Source: Bacillota bacterium (lineage in GTDB: Bacteria > Bacillota > Clostridia > Lachnospirales > Lachnospiraceae). Taken from it: a stretch of 50,020 nucleotides of DNA. Numbering within the stretch: the first letter of the stretch is position 1; each line of letters starts with the position of its first letter. A program made the translations under genes and the position numbers. The stretch is from the NCBI GenBank assembly GCA_023457255.1, contig JAEWMB010000006.1, forward strand, positions 1-50,020, given 5' to 3'. A model generated the notes under the pieces. The model ran no database searches. It worked only from the letters and a program-made list of their open reading frames with translations, and was not told the origin of the DNA. Of this stretch, positions 38,854 through 46,698 are shown in pieces.

Positions 38854-40691
38854 TCTTCTACCCCCTCAGCATCGCTCCTATAATATTGACTTTGTATTTC
38901 AAATAGTTCTTTATATTTACCGGATAATTTCATTAACTCATCGTGGGTTCCGCTCTCTGCAATTGTTCCCTGATCTAACAGTATGATACGGTCGCAGAAT
39001 CTTGTAGACGAAAGTCGATGTGAAATATAGATCGCGGTACGATTTTTAGTTAAATCATTATATTTCAAATACATCTCCTGTTCTGCAATTGGATCCAGTG
39101 CAGCCGTAGGCTCATCCAGAATAATCAACGGAGCTTTTTTAAATATCGCACGTGCCAGCAATAACTTCTGTGTTTCTCCACCAGATAAGTTAATTCCACC
39201 TTCAGCAACAGAAGGCACCAATTCTGTGTCCAGACCATTTGCCAGCGATGTAATCTTTTGATTTAGTCCAGACAATTTTACAGCCTCGAACAATTTTTCC
39301 TTGTCGATGCTGTTATCGTTGTTATATCCAATGTTCAATGCTATACTCATTGGAAGAAGACACACATTCTGAAATGATGCACTAATCAACTTGTAATATT
39401 CATCTCGATTATAATCACGTATATCAATTCCATTGAACAGAATTCTACCTGATATCGGTTCTAACAATCCGCAAACCAGTTTAATAAGAGTAGTCTTTCC
39501 AGCACCGTTATTCCCGACAACTGCAAGTTTCTCACCTTTATATATCGTTAAATTAATATGATTGAGTATGGTATGATCACTGCCCTCATATTGAAAACTG
39601 ATGTCTTCAAATCTTATTTCACATGGAACCTTCACATCTGGGATCGCAACTCCCTTTTCTCTCTTCATATGGTCCTTAGTCTCAATCAAATAGCGATAAT
39701 CATCCACACGATAATTAGCACTAGATAAACCACTGATTCTTGATACGATTTGACTTAACCATTGACCGAATCCAGTAATTGCACCAAAATAAAGCGTAAA
39801 ATCACCAATTGTCATATTGGAATGAAACATTCTCCATAACAAATAAAGATACGCCCCTCCATTACGGACAAATACCAATAAAACTTCGATTAGCTGCTGA
39901 TTGGTATACTTTCTCTGTACTTTTCTTTCTAATTCTTTTGATTCATTGATATACTTACTGGTGTTTTCATTGATCCAATTCATCATTTTATAAATTTTTA
40001 TATCTTTTGCCATAAGTGAATTGCTGATATCGTCTAGCACATAACCAAGACGCCGATTCACAACTGCTCTCTCTTCTTTAACACTAATCTCCCATTGCTG
40101 TATTTTGATTGAAATAATTCCATCAATCAGATATGTAACAAGCAATATTAAAATAACTATTGGATTTAACAATAAAATAACTGTACTAAATGAAATTAGT
40201 CCCAGAATGCTCTTCAAGAACTCTACAAGATTGATATAATAGGATGCCATGTTAACGTAAACGTTTCTGTTTATTGCACTATGTCCCTTTTCAATTTTCA
40301 TTTTTCCTTCTTTTGACATTGCTATACTATAATCCATGTCCAAAGATTTCCAGTCTTTTTCTATGTAAAACCGTATATTTAAGATTCGTATCGCTCCAAT
40401 AATCACGCTTTGTTCTGAGAAAAAACTTGCATATTTGAAAATAATTAATACCACGGTTAAGATACCTATACGAAATAAAAATTCACTGCTGGAAATAGAC
40501 TGACTAATGGAATCTAATACTACTTTAGGAAAATAGATTCCTAATAATGAAACGACTAATTCCGATAAAATACGTAAGATCCATACAAACACCGGCTTTT
40601 TCTCAAATATCCATTGATTCTTGACCATAAACCGAAAATTACTTAATACACCGTGTGTTGCATGTTCCTTATCTTGTTGTTTGACATTCAT
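38850..40691 (-). CDS. ABC exporter half-transporter (TMD-NBD), partner
   Basis: The ~613-residue protein has an N-terminal transmembrane domain (hydrophobic segments such as ILRILSELVVSLLGIYF and ILTVVLIIFKY) and an NBD with Walker A VGNNGAGKTTLIKL, signature LSGGETQKLLLARA, Walker B LIILDEPTAAL and YISHRLSST. The catalytic Glu after Walker B and the H-loop His are present, so both ATP sites of the pair look competent. The start ATG at 40691 follows AAGGAG by 7 nt; a longer frame begins at 40712 but would overlap the racemase stop. It is translationally coupled to the following half-transporter by a 4-nt overlap. Expected location: cytoplasmic membrane. Confidence 0.92.
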   Translation of the reverse strand: MNVKQQDKEHATHGVLSNFRFMVKNQWIFEKKPVFVWILRILSELVVSLLGIYFPKVVLDSISQSISSSEFLFRIGILTVVLIIFKYASFFSEQSVIIGAIRILNIRFYIEKDWKSLDMDYSIAMSKEGKMKIEKGHSAINRNVYVNMASYYINLVEFLKSILGLISFSTVILLLNPIVILILLVTYLIDGIISIKIQQWEISVKEERAVVNRRLGYVLDDISNSLMAKDIKIYKMMNWINENTSKYINESKELERKVQRKYTNQQLIEVLLVFVRNGGAYLYLLWRMFHSNMTIGDFTLYFGAITGFGQWLSQIVSRISGLSSANYRVDDYRYLIETKDHMKREKGVAIPDVKVPCEIRFEDISFQYEGSDHTILNHINLTIYKGEKLAVVGNNGAGKTTLIKLVCGLLEPISGRILFNGIDIRDYNRDEYYKLISASFQNVCLLPMSIALNIGYNNDNSIDKEKLFEAVKLSGLNQKITSLANGLDTELVPSVAEGGINLSGGETQKLLLARAIFKKAPLIILDEPTAALDPIAEQEMYLKYNDLTKNRTAIYISHRLSSTRFCDRIILLDQGTIAESGTHDELMKLSGKYKELFEIQSQYYRSDAEGVEE

Positions 40692-40698
40692 GAATATT

Positions 40699-40704
40699 CT
40701 CCTT
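40699..40704 (-). promoter_or_regulatory. RBS (AAGGAG) fixing the ABC transporter start at 40691
   Basis: AAGGAG on the minus strand overlaps the racemase TAA stop (40705-40703) and lies 7 nt before ATG 40691. This selects the start at MNVKQQDKEHA over the upstream in-frame methionine. Confidence 0.65.
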
Positions 40705-41449
40705 ATATACACCTTAATAGATCGTTATAATACTCATTTACAATTTTATTAATTGTAATATCAAAAACATCTAAATATCCTATTTCAAGATTGCTTCTTT
40801 GAATCATTTGCAACTCCGAACATGAACCTAATACGATATCAGCACCTTCTTCATTTAAGCACTTGATGGCATTATCCAGTTTCGGTTTATTTTCTGCAAA
40901 GATTCCAGATTTCACACCTCTTTCACCATAGATAATATCTTCAAATATCATTTCTTGATTTATATCTGATAAATAAATTGGTGTAATATTCTTCTCCGAT
41001 AGATACTTGTCCCATATTCCAACTTTCTGAGCCCCTCTGCTACATATGATTCCTATTTTTCTTACGCCGCCATAGTTTTTTTCGATATAAGATTCCGTCT
41101 CTTCTACGACATTAAAAATTTGGGAGTTCACACAATATTTTTTAATTTTATCAATATAATAATGAGCAGTTACACAGCCTATTATTATTTTATTTGCTCC
41201 AGCACTCTCTAATATTTTCAGAGAACGTATCAGCTCTTTTGCAGGACTATCATCTTTTTTAAAAATACATTCAGTTCTGTCCAGAATCCTGGTATTATTA
41301 TGTACCAATACCTCAATATAATCTTGATCACATCTTATCCCACATGCTTTTAAAATATTATGAAAGAGCCCACTACATGCATAAGAACCCATTCCACCGA
41401 TGATTCCTATTACATCTCTTTCACTAATCACTGCTGTATGTCTAGCCAT
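40703..41449 (-). CDS. Aspartate/glutamate racemase family protein
   Basis: The 248-residue, cofactor-independent racemase-family protein has the N-terminal GIIGGMGSYACSGLFHNIL glycine-rich segment. It also has both catalytic cysteine contexts: GCVTAHYY (~92) and GSCSELQMI (~209, aligning with the usual GCTE(I/L)). The family racemises Asp or Glu by a two-base Cys mechanism. Here it lies between the discrete ACP and the ABC transporters. Possible roles are to make D-Glu or D-Asp as a precursor, or to set the stereochemistry of an amino acid such as 3-methylaspartate. The second motif has Ser where Gly normally precedes Cys, so substrate preference may differ. Some relatives act on ACP- or hydantoin-type substrates; the assignment stays at family level. 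Confidence 0.85.
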   Translation of the reverse strand: MARHTAVISERDVIGIIGGMGSYACSGLFHNILKACGIRCDQDYIEVLVHNNTRILDRTECIFKKDDSPAKELIRSLKILESAGANKIIIGCVTAHYYIDKIKKYCVNSQIFNVVEETESYIEKNYGGVRKIGIICSRGAQKVGIWDKYLSEKNITPIYLSDINQEMIFEDIIYGERGVKSGIFAENKPKLDNAIKCLNEEGADIVLGSCSELQMIQRSNLEIGYLDVFDITINKIVNEYYNDLLRCI

Positions 41450-41473
41450 ATACTTCTCACCCTTTCAACCCTG

Positions 41474-41761
41474 CTATACTTCTGTATTTTCACCTGTTCC
41501 ATTCACTAAGCTGTCTATATACTTACACAATGAACTTAATGATTCCATCTCAGAATAATCTAACTTATCATAATCAAACTCGATCTCAAATCTTTCTTCG
41601 ATCTGTATCACCGTTTTGATATACAGAATCGAATTTAATTCTACCTTGCTTAAGCCATCATCACTTTGTAATTGCTTTACTAAAGTAGATTTATCTATCT
41701 CTGGATATTCCGAAACAAAGGTATTTGCTATAATCTCTATTACAGTATCTCTAATACTCAC
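41474..41761 (-). CDS. Discrete acyl/aminoacyl carrier protein
   Basis: The 95-residue acidic, helical protein has an ACP fold pattern: a long first helix (RDTVIEIIANTF), then ELNSILYIKTVIQIEERFEIEF, then MESLSSLCKYIDSL. The likely phosphopantetheine serine is in LNS (~44), where most ACPs have (L/G)DS; Asn replaces Asp. The gene starts at GTG 41761. It lies between the trans-acting acyltransferase and the racemase, which suggests a dedicated carrier for an amino-acyl or malonyl intermediate, comparable to BtrI in butirosin or VinL in vicenistatin biosynthesis. The partner is not shown by sequence. The PPTase at 45227 probably activates it. Confidence 0.8.
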   Translation of the reverse strand: MSIRDTVIEIIANTFVSEYPEIDKSTLVKQLQSDDGLSKVELNSILYIKTVIQIEERFEIEFDYDKLDYSEMESLSSLCKYIDSLVNGTGENTEV

Positions 41762-41815
41762 AATATCACTCTCTTTTCTTATAATTTGATTTATTGCAAA
41801 TGGATTCTAAGTGAA

Positions 41816-43066
41816 CTACTTTAAGATAAGACTCTTAGTGCCTGTAGCCATAATAATATCCGCCAGCAGATTCTCCTCATCCTCTTTTGATACCTTCTTT
41901 ACTCTGCATGCAGCTTTTAACATCTCTACCGCATCCTTAGCAAGCTCCAAAGGAATCAGTTCACCGCTTTCTTTATGCATAAAATATTTCATTTTTATCT
42001 CTGTATATGGAATCCGAAACTTTTGTTCATATTCCGTTTCATCCTCGCCATTATTACGAATACAGACCGCACGTTTCAGACAATGTCTTACCAAACCATC
42101 AATTCTGGTAACGTCATTATCATAGTTTCCATATGAATCACCGATCGTTTTGTAAAACTCTTTTAATTCCTTCTCCTGATCACTTGCAAAAAATTTTATT
42201 TGATTCGTTTGCTGCTTTATCAACTTCGTTAATACATTTTTCGGTCCTAATTCAATCATCATATCTACATCTTTTTCCAGCATCGACTGAATACATTTTT
42301 CCCAAAGAATCGGAGAATAGATTTGTTTTACAAGTGTATCCTTAACATTCGTATTAATGTCATATTCCTTGCCTGTTATATTTGAAATAATCGGGTAACC
42401 TGGTGATTTGAATGTATATGCATTCAAAAAAACACTAAATTCCTCAGCTGATTTTTTCATATACATGGAATGAAATGGTCCACTCACTTTTAGAGGTACT
42501 GCAACACCCCCTTTGTCTTTAATACCTGGTATTACTTTTTCTAATGCACAATAACTACCTGAGATTGTATACTGCTGACTGGAATTAAAATTAGATATCG
42601 TAACAAAATCCTTTTCATTACTTGCTCTCTGGCATTCAAGATCAAGCTCTTCTTTCTTCATATTGATAACAGCATACATTCCGCCTATATTTGCTGCTGA
42701 TTCCTGCATGAACCTGCCTCTCTTACGAATGATTTGTAATCCCTGCCTAAAATCAATTGCATTTGCACACACCAGAGCAGTAAACTCCCCCATACTATGC
42801 CCCGCCAAACATGCTGGCCTGATGCAGAATTCATCGATGAATGCAAGATAGGCTGCATAACTGACTGTAAAGATTGCTGGTTGAGTATACTCACTATTTT
42901 GAAGTGTTGTACTGTTTCCATAAAAGCAAAGATTTTGAATATCATATCCTAAGATCTCACTCGCCTCAGTAAATATTTTTTTAACGCAATCATACCGATC
43001 ATATAGTTTTTTTCCCATTCCAATGTATTGAGAACCTTGGCCTGGGAATACAACTCCCACTCTCAT
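41816..43066 (-). CDS. Trans-acting malonyl-CoA:ACP acyltransferase with C-terminal extension
   Basis: The ~416-residue protein has FabD-type motifs: VVFPGQGSQYIGMG, the active-site GHSMGEFTA (~Ser90), GPFHS (the SxPFHS-like His region, ~200) and MIELGPKNVL. Residues 1 to ~290 form the AT. The remaining ~125 residues (from about DQEKELKEFYKTIGD) are an uncharacterised extension, longer than normal FabD (about 310). The only PKS module here lacks an AT, so this enzyme most likely supplies malonyl to it, as in trans-AT systems. An alternative is transfer of an aminoacyl group from the discrete ACP, as VinK does. I chose ATG 43066 because GGAGGA lies 4 nt upstream; an earlier ATG at 43078 begins just before that RBS. 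Confidence 0.88.
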   Translation of the reverse strand: MRVGVVFPGQGSQYIGMGKKLYDRYDCVKKIFTEASEILGYDIQNLCFYGNSTTLQNSEYTQPAIFTVSYAAYLAFIDEFCIRPACLAGHSMGEFTALVCANAIDFRQGLQIIRKRGRFMQESAANIGGMYAVINMKKEELDLECQRASNEKDFVTISNFNSSQQYTISGSYCALEKVIPGIKDKGGVAVPLKVSGPFHSMYMKKSAEEFSVFLNAYTFKSPGYPIISNITGKEYDINTNVKDTLVKQIYSPILWEKCIQSMLEKDVDMMIELGPKNVLTKLIKQQTNQIKFFASDQEKELKEFYKTIGDSYGNYDNDVTRIDGLVRHCLKRAVCIRNNGEDETEYEQKFRIPYTEIKMKYFMHKESGELIPLELAKDAVEMLKAACRVKKVSKEDEENLLADIIMATGTKSLILK

Positions 43067-43070
43067 AAAA

Positions 43071-43076
43071 TCCTCC
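43071..43076 (-). promoter_or_regulatory. RBS (GGAGGA) fixing the acyltransferase start at 43066
   Basis: GGAGGA on the minus strand is followed after TTTT by ATG 43066 (MRVGVVFPGQGSQ), which matches the usual FabD N-terminus. The upstream ATG at 43078 overlaps this RBS and is unlikely to be used. Confidence 0.65.
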
Positions 43077-43098
43077 ATTAAAAGTAACTTACTTTTTC

Positions 43099-45018
43099 CT
43101 AATCCTTAAGTGGCCACTTTTTATAGTCGCATCTTCCTATTCTAGTAACATCCTTTTCAATCACAGAATAAATCTTATGATCCCCTTCAAACATCATACG
43201 TTGATATAAATCCTGTTGGTGTATCTCTTTTACCCATTCCGGAAATGGAGGTTTATTACATTTTGTAAAACGTATCGCACCGTCTAAATTTCTAAAACCA
43301 AATGCCTGATTTTTATTATATATATTAGGCGAAAATGGAATATCAATAATACCACTTTCGACCGCTTTGATTGCACCGATCTCTATATTGCCGTTTCCAA
43401 GGAATTCAACCATATTCATAATGGCCATAACCTCTGTTTCAATTAGTTTTGACTCAAACTCAACTGCCTGGTGATTAAAGGGACAATCTTTTGCCCTTTG
43501 TATTCCTTTATGTGTCAATTGGACTCCGCGACAGTTATCTAGCACATCAGGTATTTTGATAGCTTCCACTGGTGTTTTCGTCAAAATCCTGGTAGCGCCA
43601 GACAGAGCTGCAGTAACAGAACTCTCTTCTATTAATTGTTCTGCTTTTAGTTCATCATTTGGAAATGCACCCATATACTGATGAAATACCGTAGTCACTC
43701 TTACATCAGTGAACCCATACTTATGTAAATATCCTTGTGTAAACTTATCTAATACCCGAATGGATGCGATATCCTGCGATCTGTTTCCCTGCTCTGCCAA
43801 ACCTACAGATATACTCTTTACCCCGTTACTGGCTGCTGACAAAGATTCAACAATATTGATAACGATTGGAATACTTGGTTCAAGCAAAGTTGTGGTTAAT
43901 GGTCCAAAGAATTCTCTATTTATGGTAATTCCATATTTCTTATGATATATTCCACATAAATGATCCACGTACTTCCATTTCGGTAAGCATGTGTAAGGAT
44001 TCATTTTCTTTTCGTATGGAAGTAAGTAACATAAAAAGCCACCCTCAATACCTGTGGCACCACCTGCAATACCAACCTCATATACAAATCTATGATCAGG
44101 AGCTCCCGCTCTAATTTGAAAAGGTAAATTTTTTATATGTGATAACTTTTTTACTCCGTTAACTCCATGAATAGGCACCGGGAAACCATTAAGAGTACTT
44201 GTTCTAAGTGATATACTCTCTTCGAGCCCTACCTGGGCTTTATCGAAGTATAGTCTTCGACTGGCAGCATCGAGCTGTATCGAGGCAATATCAATCCCGT
44301 TGACTATTAATGTATTCAATAGATTATATTGTTCTTCCAAACCAGCCACACCAGTTCTTGGCTGTACTAATGGATTCGATTTGCGTACTCGGGAATTCCA
44401 CAATAACTGATCCATATTTGTTGTACCTTTATGATTTTGTTTCGCTATTTCATACGATACACCCTTACCAGTTGGCCAGCTTAATAATATTTCTTTTCGT
44501 AATTTCTCGAACTTATCTTCTGTCTCAAAATTTTCGTATTCTTGTGCTAACTTATCTTCGTCAAAATCTAAATAATTCACTATTGTATCACTTGAGTACT
44601 CTGGGAATACATGATATCTCTTAATATCACTTTTTATATGATATAATAACTGTTCCGTATCGATTGGCTTTGGAAAGACATCTGTAAATCCCTTTTCTCT
44701 GTATAATCGAATGATATTATCATCACTCTTATCTACAGATAAATTTCCTCCTACATACCATAGCTTATTGCCCCTGTATTTTAGATTTTTTAAATTATAA
44801 TGATCGTTATTTAGATAAAGTTCCGAATGTCCATTAATACATGAAATTAATATTATATCATGCTCTTCACTATATTGAATAAACTCATCAATCGTATTCT
44901 GTATTCCCAAATATGATACCAAGAACCCATTTTCCTCTAGTGCCATCTTAATTAAGTTACTACCTATGGAATGGGCATCATCGCCAAGCCCACCTAACAA
45001 TATTTTATATTTATTCAT
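43099..45018 (-). CDS. Fused glutamate mutase (B12-binding S-type plus catalytic E-type), methylaspartate mutase
   Basis: The 639-residue protein combines both glutamate mutase components. Residues 1 to ~130 are a cobalamin-binding Rossmann domain with the DxHxxG motif in GLGDDAHSIGSNL, plus ISCINGHSE and WYVGGN matching the GlmS pattern. Residues ~165-639 match the GlmE barrel (SNPLVQPRTGVAG, RAGAPDHRFVYEVGIAGGATGIEGG, GLAEQGNRSQDIAS). Glutamate mutase converts L-glutamate to (2S,3S)-3-methylaspartate by an adenosylcobalamin radical rearrangement. In fermenting clostridia the subunits are usually separate and come with methylaspartase, which is absent here. The location beside carrier, AT and NRPS genes points to precursor supply, as for VinH/VinI in vicenistatin biosynthesis or the mutase of friulimicin. 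Confidence 0.9.
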   Translation of the reverse strand: MNKYKILLGGLGDDAHSIGSNLIKMALEENGFLVSYLGIQNTIDEFIQYSEEHDIILISCINGHSELYLNNDHYNLKNLKYRGNKLWYVGGNLSVDKSDDNIIRLYREKGFTDVFPKPIDTEQLLYHIKSDIKRYHVFPEYSSDTIVNYLDFDEDKLAQEYENFETEDKFEKLRKEILLSWPTGKGVSYEIAKQNHKGTTNMDQLLWNSRVRKSNPLVQPRTGVAGLEEQYNLLNTLIVNGIDIASIQLDAASRRLYFDKAQVGLEESISLRTSTLNGFPVPIHGVNGVKKLSHIKNLPFQIRAGAPDHRFVYEVGIAGGATGIEGGFLCYLLPYEKKMNPYTCLPKWKYVDHLCGIYHKKYGITINREFFGPLTTTLLEPSIPIVINIVESLSAASNGVKSISVGLAEQGNRSQDIASIRVLDKFTQGYLHKYGFTDVRVTTVFHQYMGAFPNDELKAEQLIEESSVTAALSGATRILTKTPVEAIKIPDVLDNCRGVQLTHKGIQRAKDCPFNHQAVEFESKLIETEVMAIMNMVEFLGNGNIEIGAIKAVESGIIDIPFSPNIYNKNQAFGFRNLDGAIRFTKCNKPPFPEWVKEIHQQDLYQRMMFEGDHKIYSVIEKDVTRIGRCDYKKWPLKD

Positions 45019-45097
45019 ATTATTCAGGATTCTATCCTTATTCTCCTTAACTTATTGAAAGCATGTATTTATTTATTTTTTAGTAAGTTTAATAATT

Positions 45098-45125
45098 ATG
45101 ATAATGTCAAAACAAAGTATTGCAA
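45098..45125 (-). promoter_or_regulatory. Candidate promoter upstream of glutamate mutase
   Basis: On the minus strand TTGCAA (45125-45120) and TATCAT (45103-45098) are separated by 16 nt. They lie in the 208-nt gap between the PPTase and the glutamate mutase. This resembles a sigma-A promoter with two mismatches in the -35 box and one in the -10. In such AT-rich DNA it is only a candidate, but the gap is the longest inside the cluster. Confidence 0.35.
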
Positions 45126-45226
45126 TGTACATCTTAAGTAATAGACTTTATAGTAAGCTTCCCATAAACCTATGCTGTTTTTCAATCTATATTGTTACAC
45201 TTATTAAAGTACAAAGTTTAAGTATT

Positions 45227-45826
45227 TCAATATTTTCTAAACCGTTGATATCTTTTCTCAACAATATCTTTCCCCTTCTTGTTCCTATATCTTAATATAA
45301 ATTTAACTATCTCATTATAAAAAGAATCTAAAGGTATATACAATCCCATACCAACACACTTAATATAGCTTTCTTTTAATGTCCATATTTTATAGAATGC
45401 ATCATACCTATTACATAAAAGCTGACTATCTATATATCTATTCTCCTCTTCTGAAAAAAACCGTTCAGCAATTTCCGCAACATCCACCATTCCTCCTTCT
45501 ACATCAATACCAATAGGCGTGTCACTAACGCCACATAAAACCCACTCACCTGAATGAGATATACTAAAATGTATTCCTTTTGGCTTCGTTAACAAAGGTT
45601 TTCCATACTCATTATATCGAAAAACTATTTCCTTGGAAGTTATTCCGTAGTGCTTCCATAAAATATATCTCAACAACACTTCACCTAATATACAACGTTT
45701 TGGGTCTATTCGCCTTGTATATTTTTTTGCTTTTTTCCTTCTTTCCTCAGATATTTTAGCGAATAAAGACACTATCTCATCATCATATTGATTTTCTACA
45801 ATTTGTATTGCATATAAATAAACCAC
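45227..45826 (-). CDS. 4'-phosphopantetheinyl transferase, Sfp type
   Basis: The 199-residue protein has Sfp-family motifs: HFSISHSGEWVLCGV (~88), IGIDVEGG (~110, Mg-binding Asp/Glu), FFSEEENRYI (~130) and FYKIWTLKESYIKCVGMGL (~148, catalytic WxxKES). It should attach phosphopantetheine to the NRPS, PKS and discrete carrier domains. It is the first gene of the run and starts at GTG 45826 with AGGTGA upstream. After LYIPLDSF the C-terminus is short and very basic, ending at 45227, where Sfp proteins usually continue about 25-50 residues. The +1 frame stays open to a stop at 45187, so a frameshift near 45255-45290 is possible. The catalytic core is complete. Confidence 0.88.
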   Translation of the reverse strand: MVYLYAIQIVENQYDDEIVSLFAKISEERRKKAKKYTRRIDPKRCILGEVLLRYILWKHYGITSKEIVFRYNEYGKPLLTKPKGIHFSISHSGEWVLCGVSDTPIGIDVEGGMVDVAEIAERFFSEEENRYIDSQLLCNRYDAFYKIWTLKESYIKCVGMGLYIPLDSFYNEIVKFILRYRNKKGKDIVEKRYQRFRKY

Positions 45827-45904
45827 AATGTCACCTACAATTCTTAACTATATCATTTCATAAATGGGAGTTGACTATAGTCCTAGCGGCATAATCATGT
45901 CTAA

Positions 45905-45932
45905 TGTATAATTATACTGTAACAAAGTGCAA
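45905..45932 (-). promoter_or_regulatory. Candidate promoter for the PPTase / cluster
   Basis: On the minus strand TTGCAC (45932-45927) and TATACA (45910-45905) are separated by 16 nt and lie about 80 nt before the PPTase GTG. This is the best sigma-A-like candidate at the upstream end of the cluster. The -35 box sits at or next to the probable edge of the IS21 remnant. Confidence 0.4.
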
Positions 45933-46020
45933 TCGAAAATTGTAACGCCACCTTGCTAAAAAAATCCATTATAACACCCCTCCAGAACCGTTATCCTTGA
46001 GTTTGACAAGAACTTAAGGA

Positions 46021-46515
46021 GGTACAAAAAGGATGTTATCAATGGATGATATCAAGTATATCAGACGCATGTTTGAATGTGAAGATGTTTCTGTCAGGGA
46101 AATTATGCGCCGGACAGGTTATCATGATGAAACTGTCCGTATATACTGGGTATGGAGGACTTTAATGAGCCTCTCTATCCACCGAAGGAGTTTCCCTCTC
46201 TGCTTGATCCGCTTAAGCCAATCATTGACCTTGGCTCATAGAGGATCTGAGTGTCCCACGTAAGCAGCGTCATACTGCAAAACGTGTCTATGCTAGATTA
46301 CAGGATGAATATCCTGATAAGATGGAAGTAAAAAAGCATACCGTCAAGTATTACGTCGCATAGAAGAAAAAAGAAATATTTCCTGAAATAGATTACCGCA
46401 GCAGCAAACGTCGCAACTTACATTTAAAATAGGCTGGATTTGATAATATCAAGACCTTTGATAACTACCAGTTTGATAAAATCATCATCAAGTTTCTACA
46501 AAACAGCAGCGCATA
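46021..46515 (+). pseudogene. IS21-family remnant (istA N-terminus, frameshifted, fused to an istB start)
   Basis: The plus strand encodes MDDIKYIRRMFECEDVSVRE and GYHDETVRIY, the helix-turn-helix start of an IstA transposase. The frame then shifts to MEDFNEPLYPPKEFPSLLDP and LKPIID, stops, and resumes in another frame with VPRKQRHTAKRVYARLQDEY, all matching consecutive parts of IstA. After KKHTVKYYVA and a stop, a short piece AGFDNIKTFDNYQFDKIIIK resembles the start region of IstB, so the integrase core is deleted. GGAGGT precedes the first ATG (46033). The element cannot be active. It lies between the biosynthetic run and the BtrH-like gene at 46699. Confidence 0.8.
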
Positions 46516-46698
46516 ATCACAATCACTATTCACTAATCATTACAGGTAATGTATTAGGACTATAATAATTTACTGAGTTATTGACTACTATCCTAACTCA
46601 GAAGGAATCTACCAATCTATCTAATGTTGACCTACAGGTGCACCTAGTTTTACCAATGTGGAAATTATTTAAATAGGTGCATTCTGTGAATCTCCTTT

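Noticed and set aside
37003..40691. Bacteriocin-type peptidase-containing ABC transporter
   Set aside because: Neither half-transporter has an N-terminal C39 peptidase domain, and no leader-peptide gene is visible nearby.
42685..42945. 86-codon open frame on the minus strand inside the acyltransferase
   Set aside because: It overlaps the conserved GHSMGEFTA-coding region in another frame, so it is a shadow.
43099..45018. Glutamate mutase as part of the fermentative methylaspartate pathway
   Set aside because: No methylaspartate ammonia-lyase, MutL/GlmL or citramalate genes are adjacent; the neighbours are biosynthetic.
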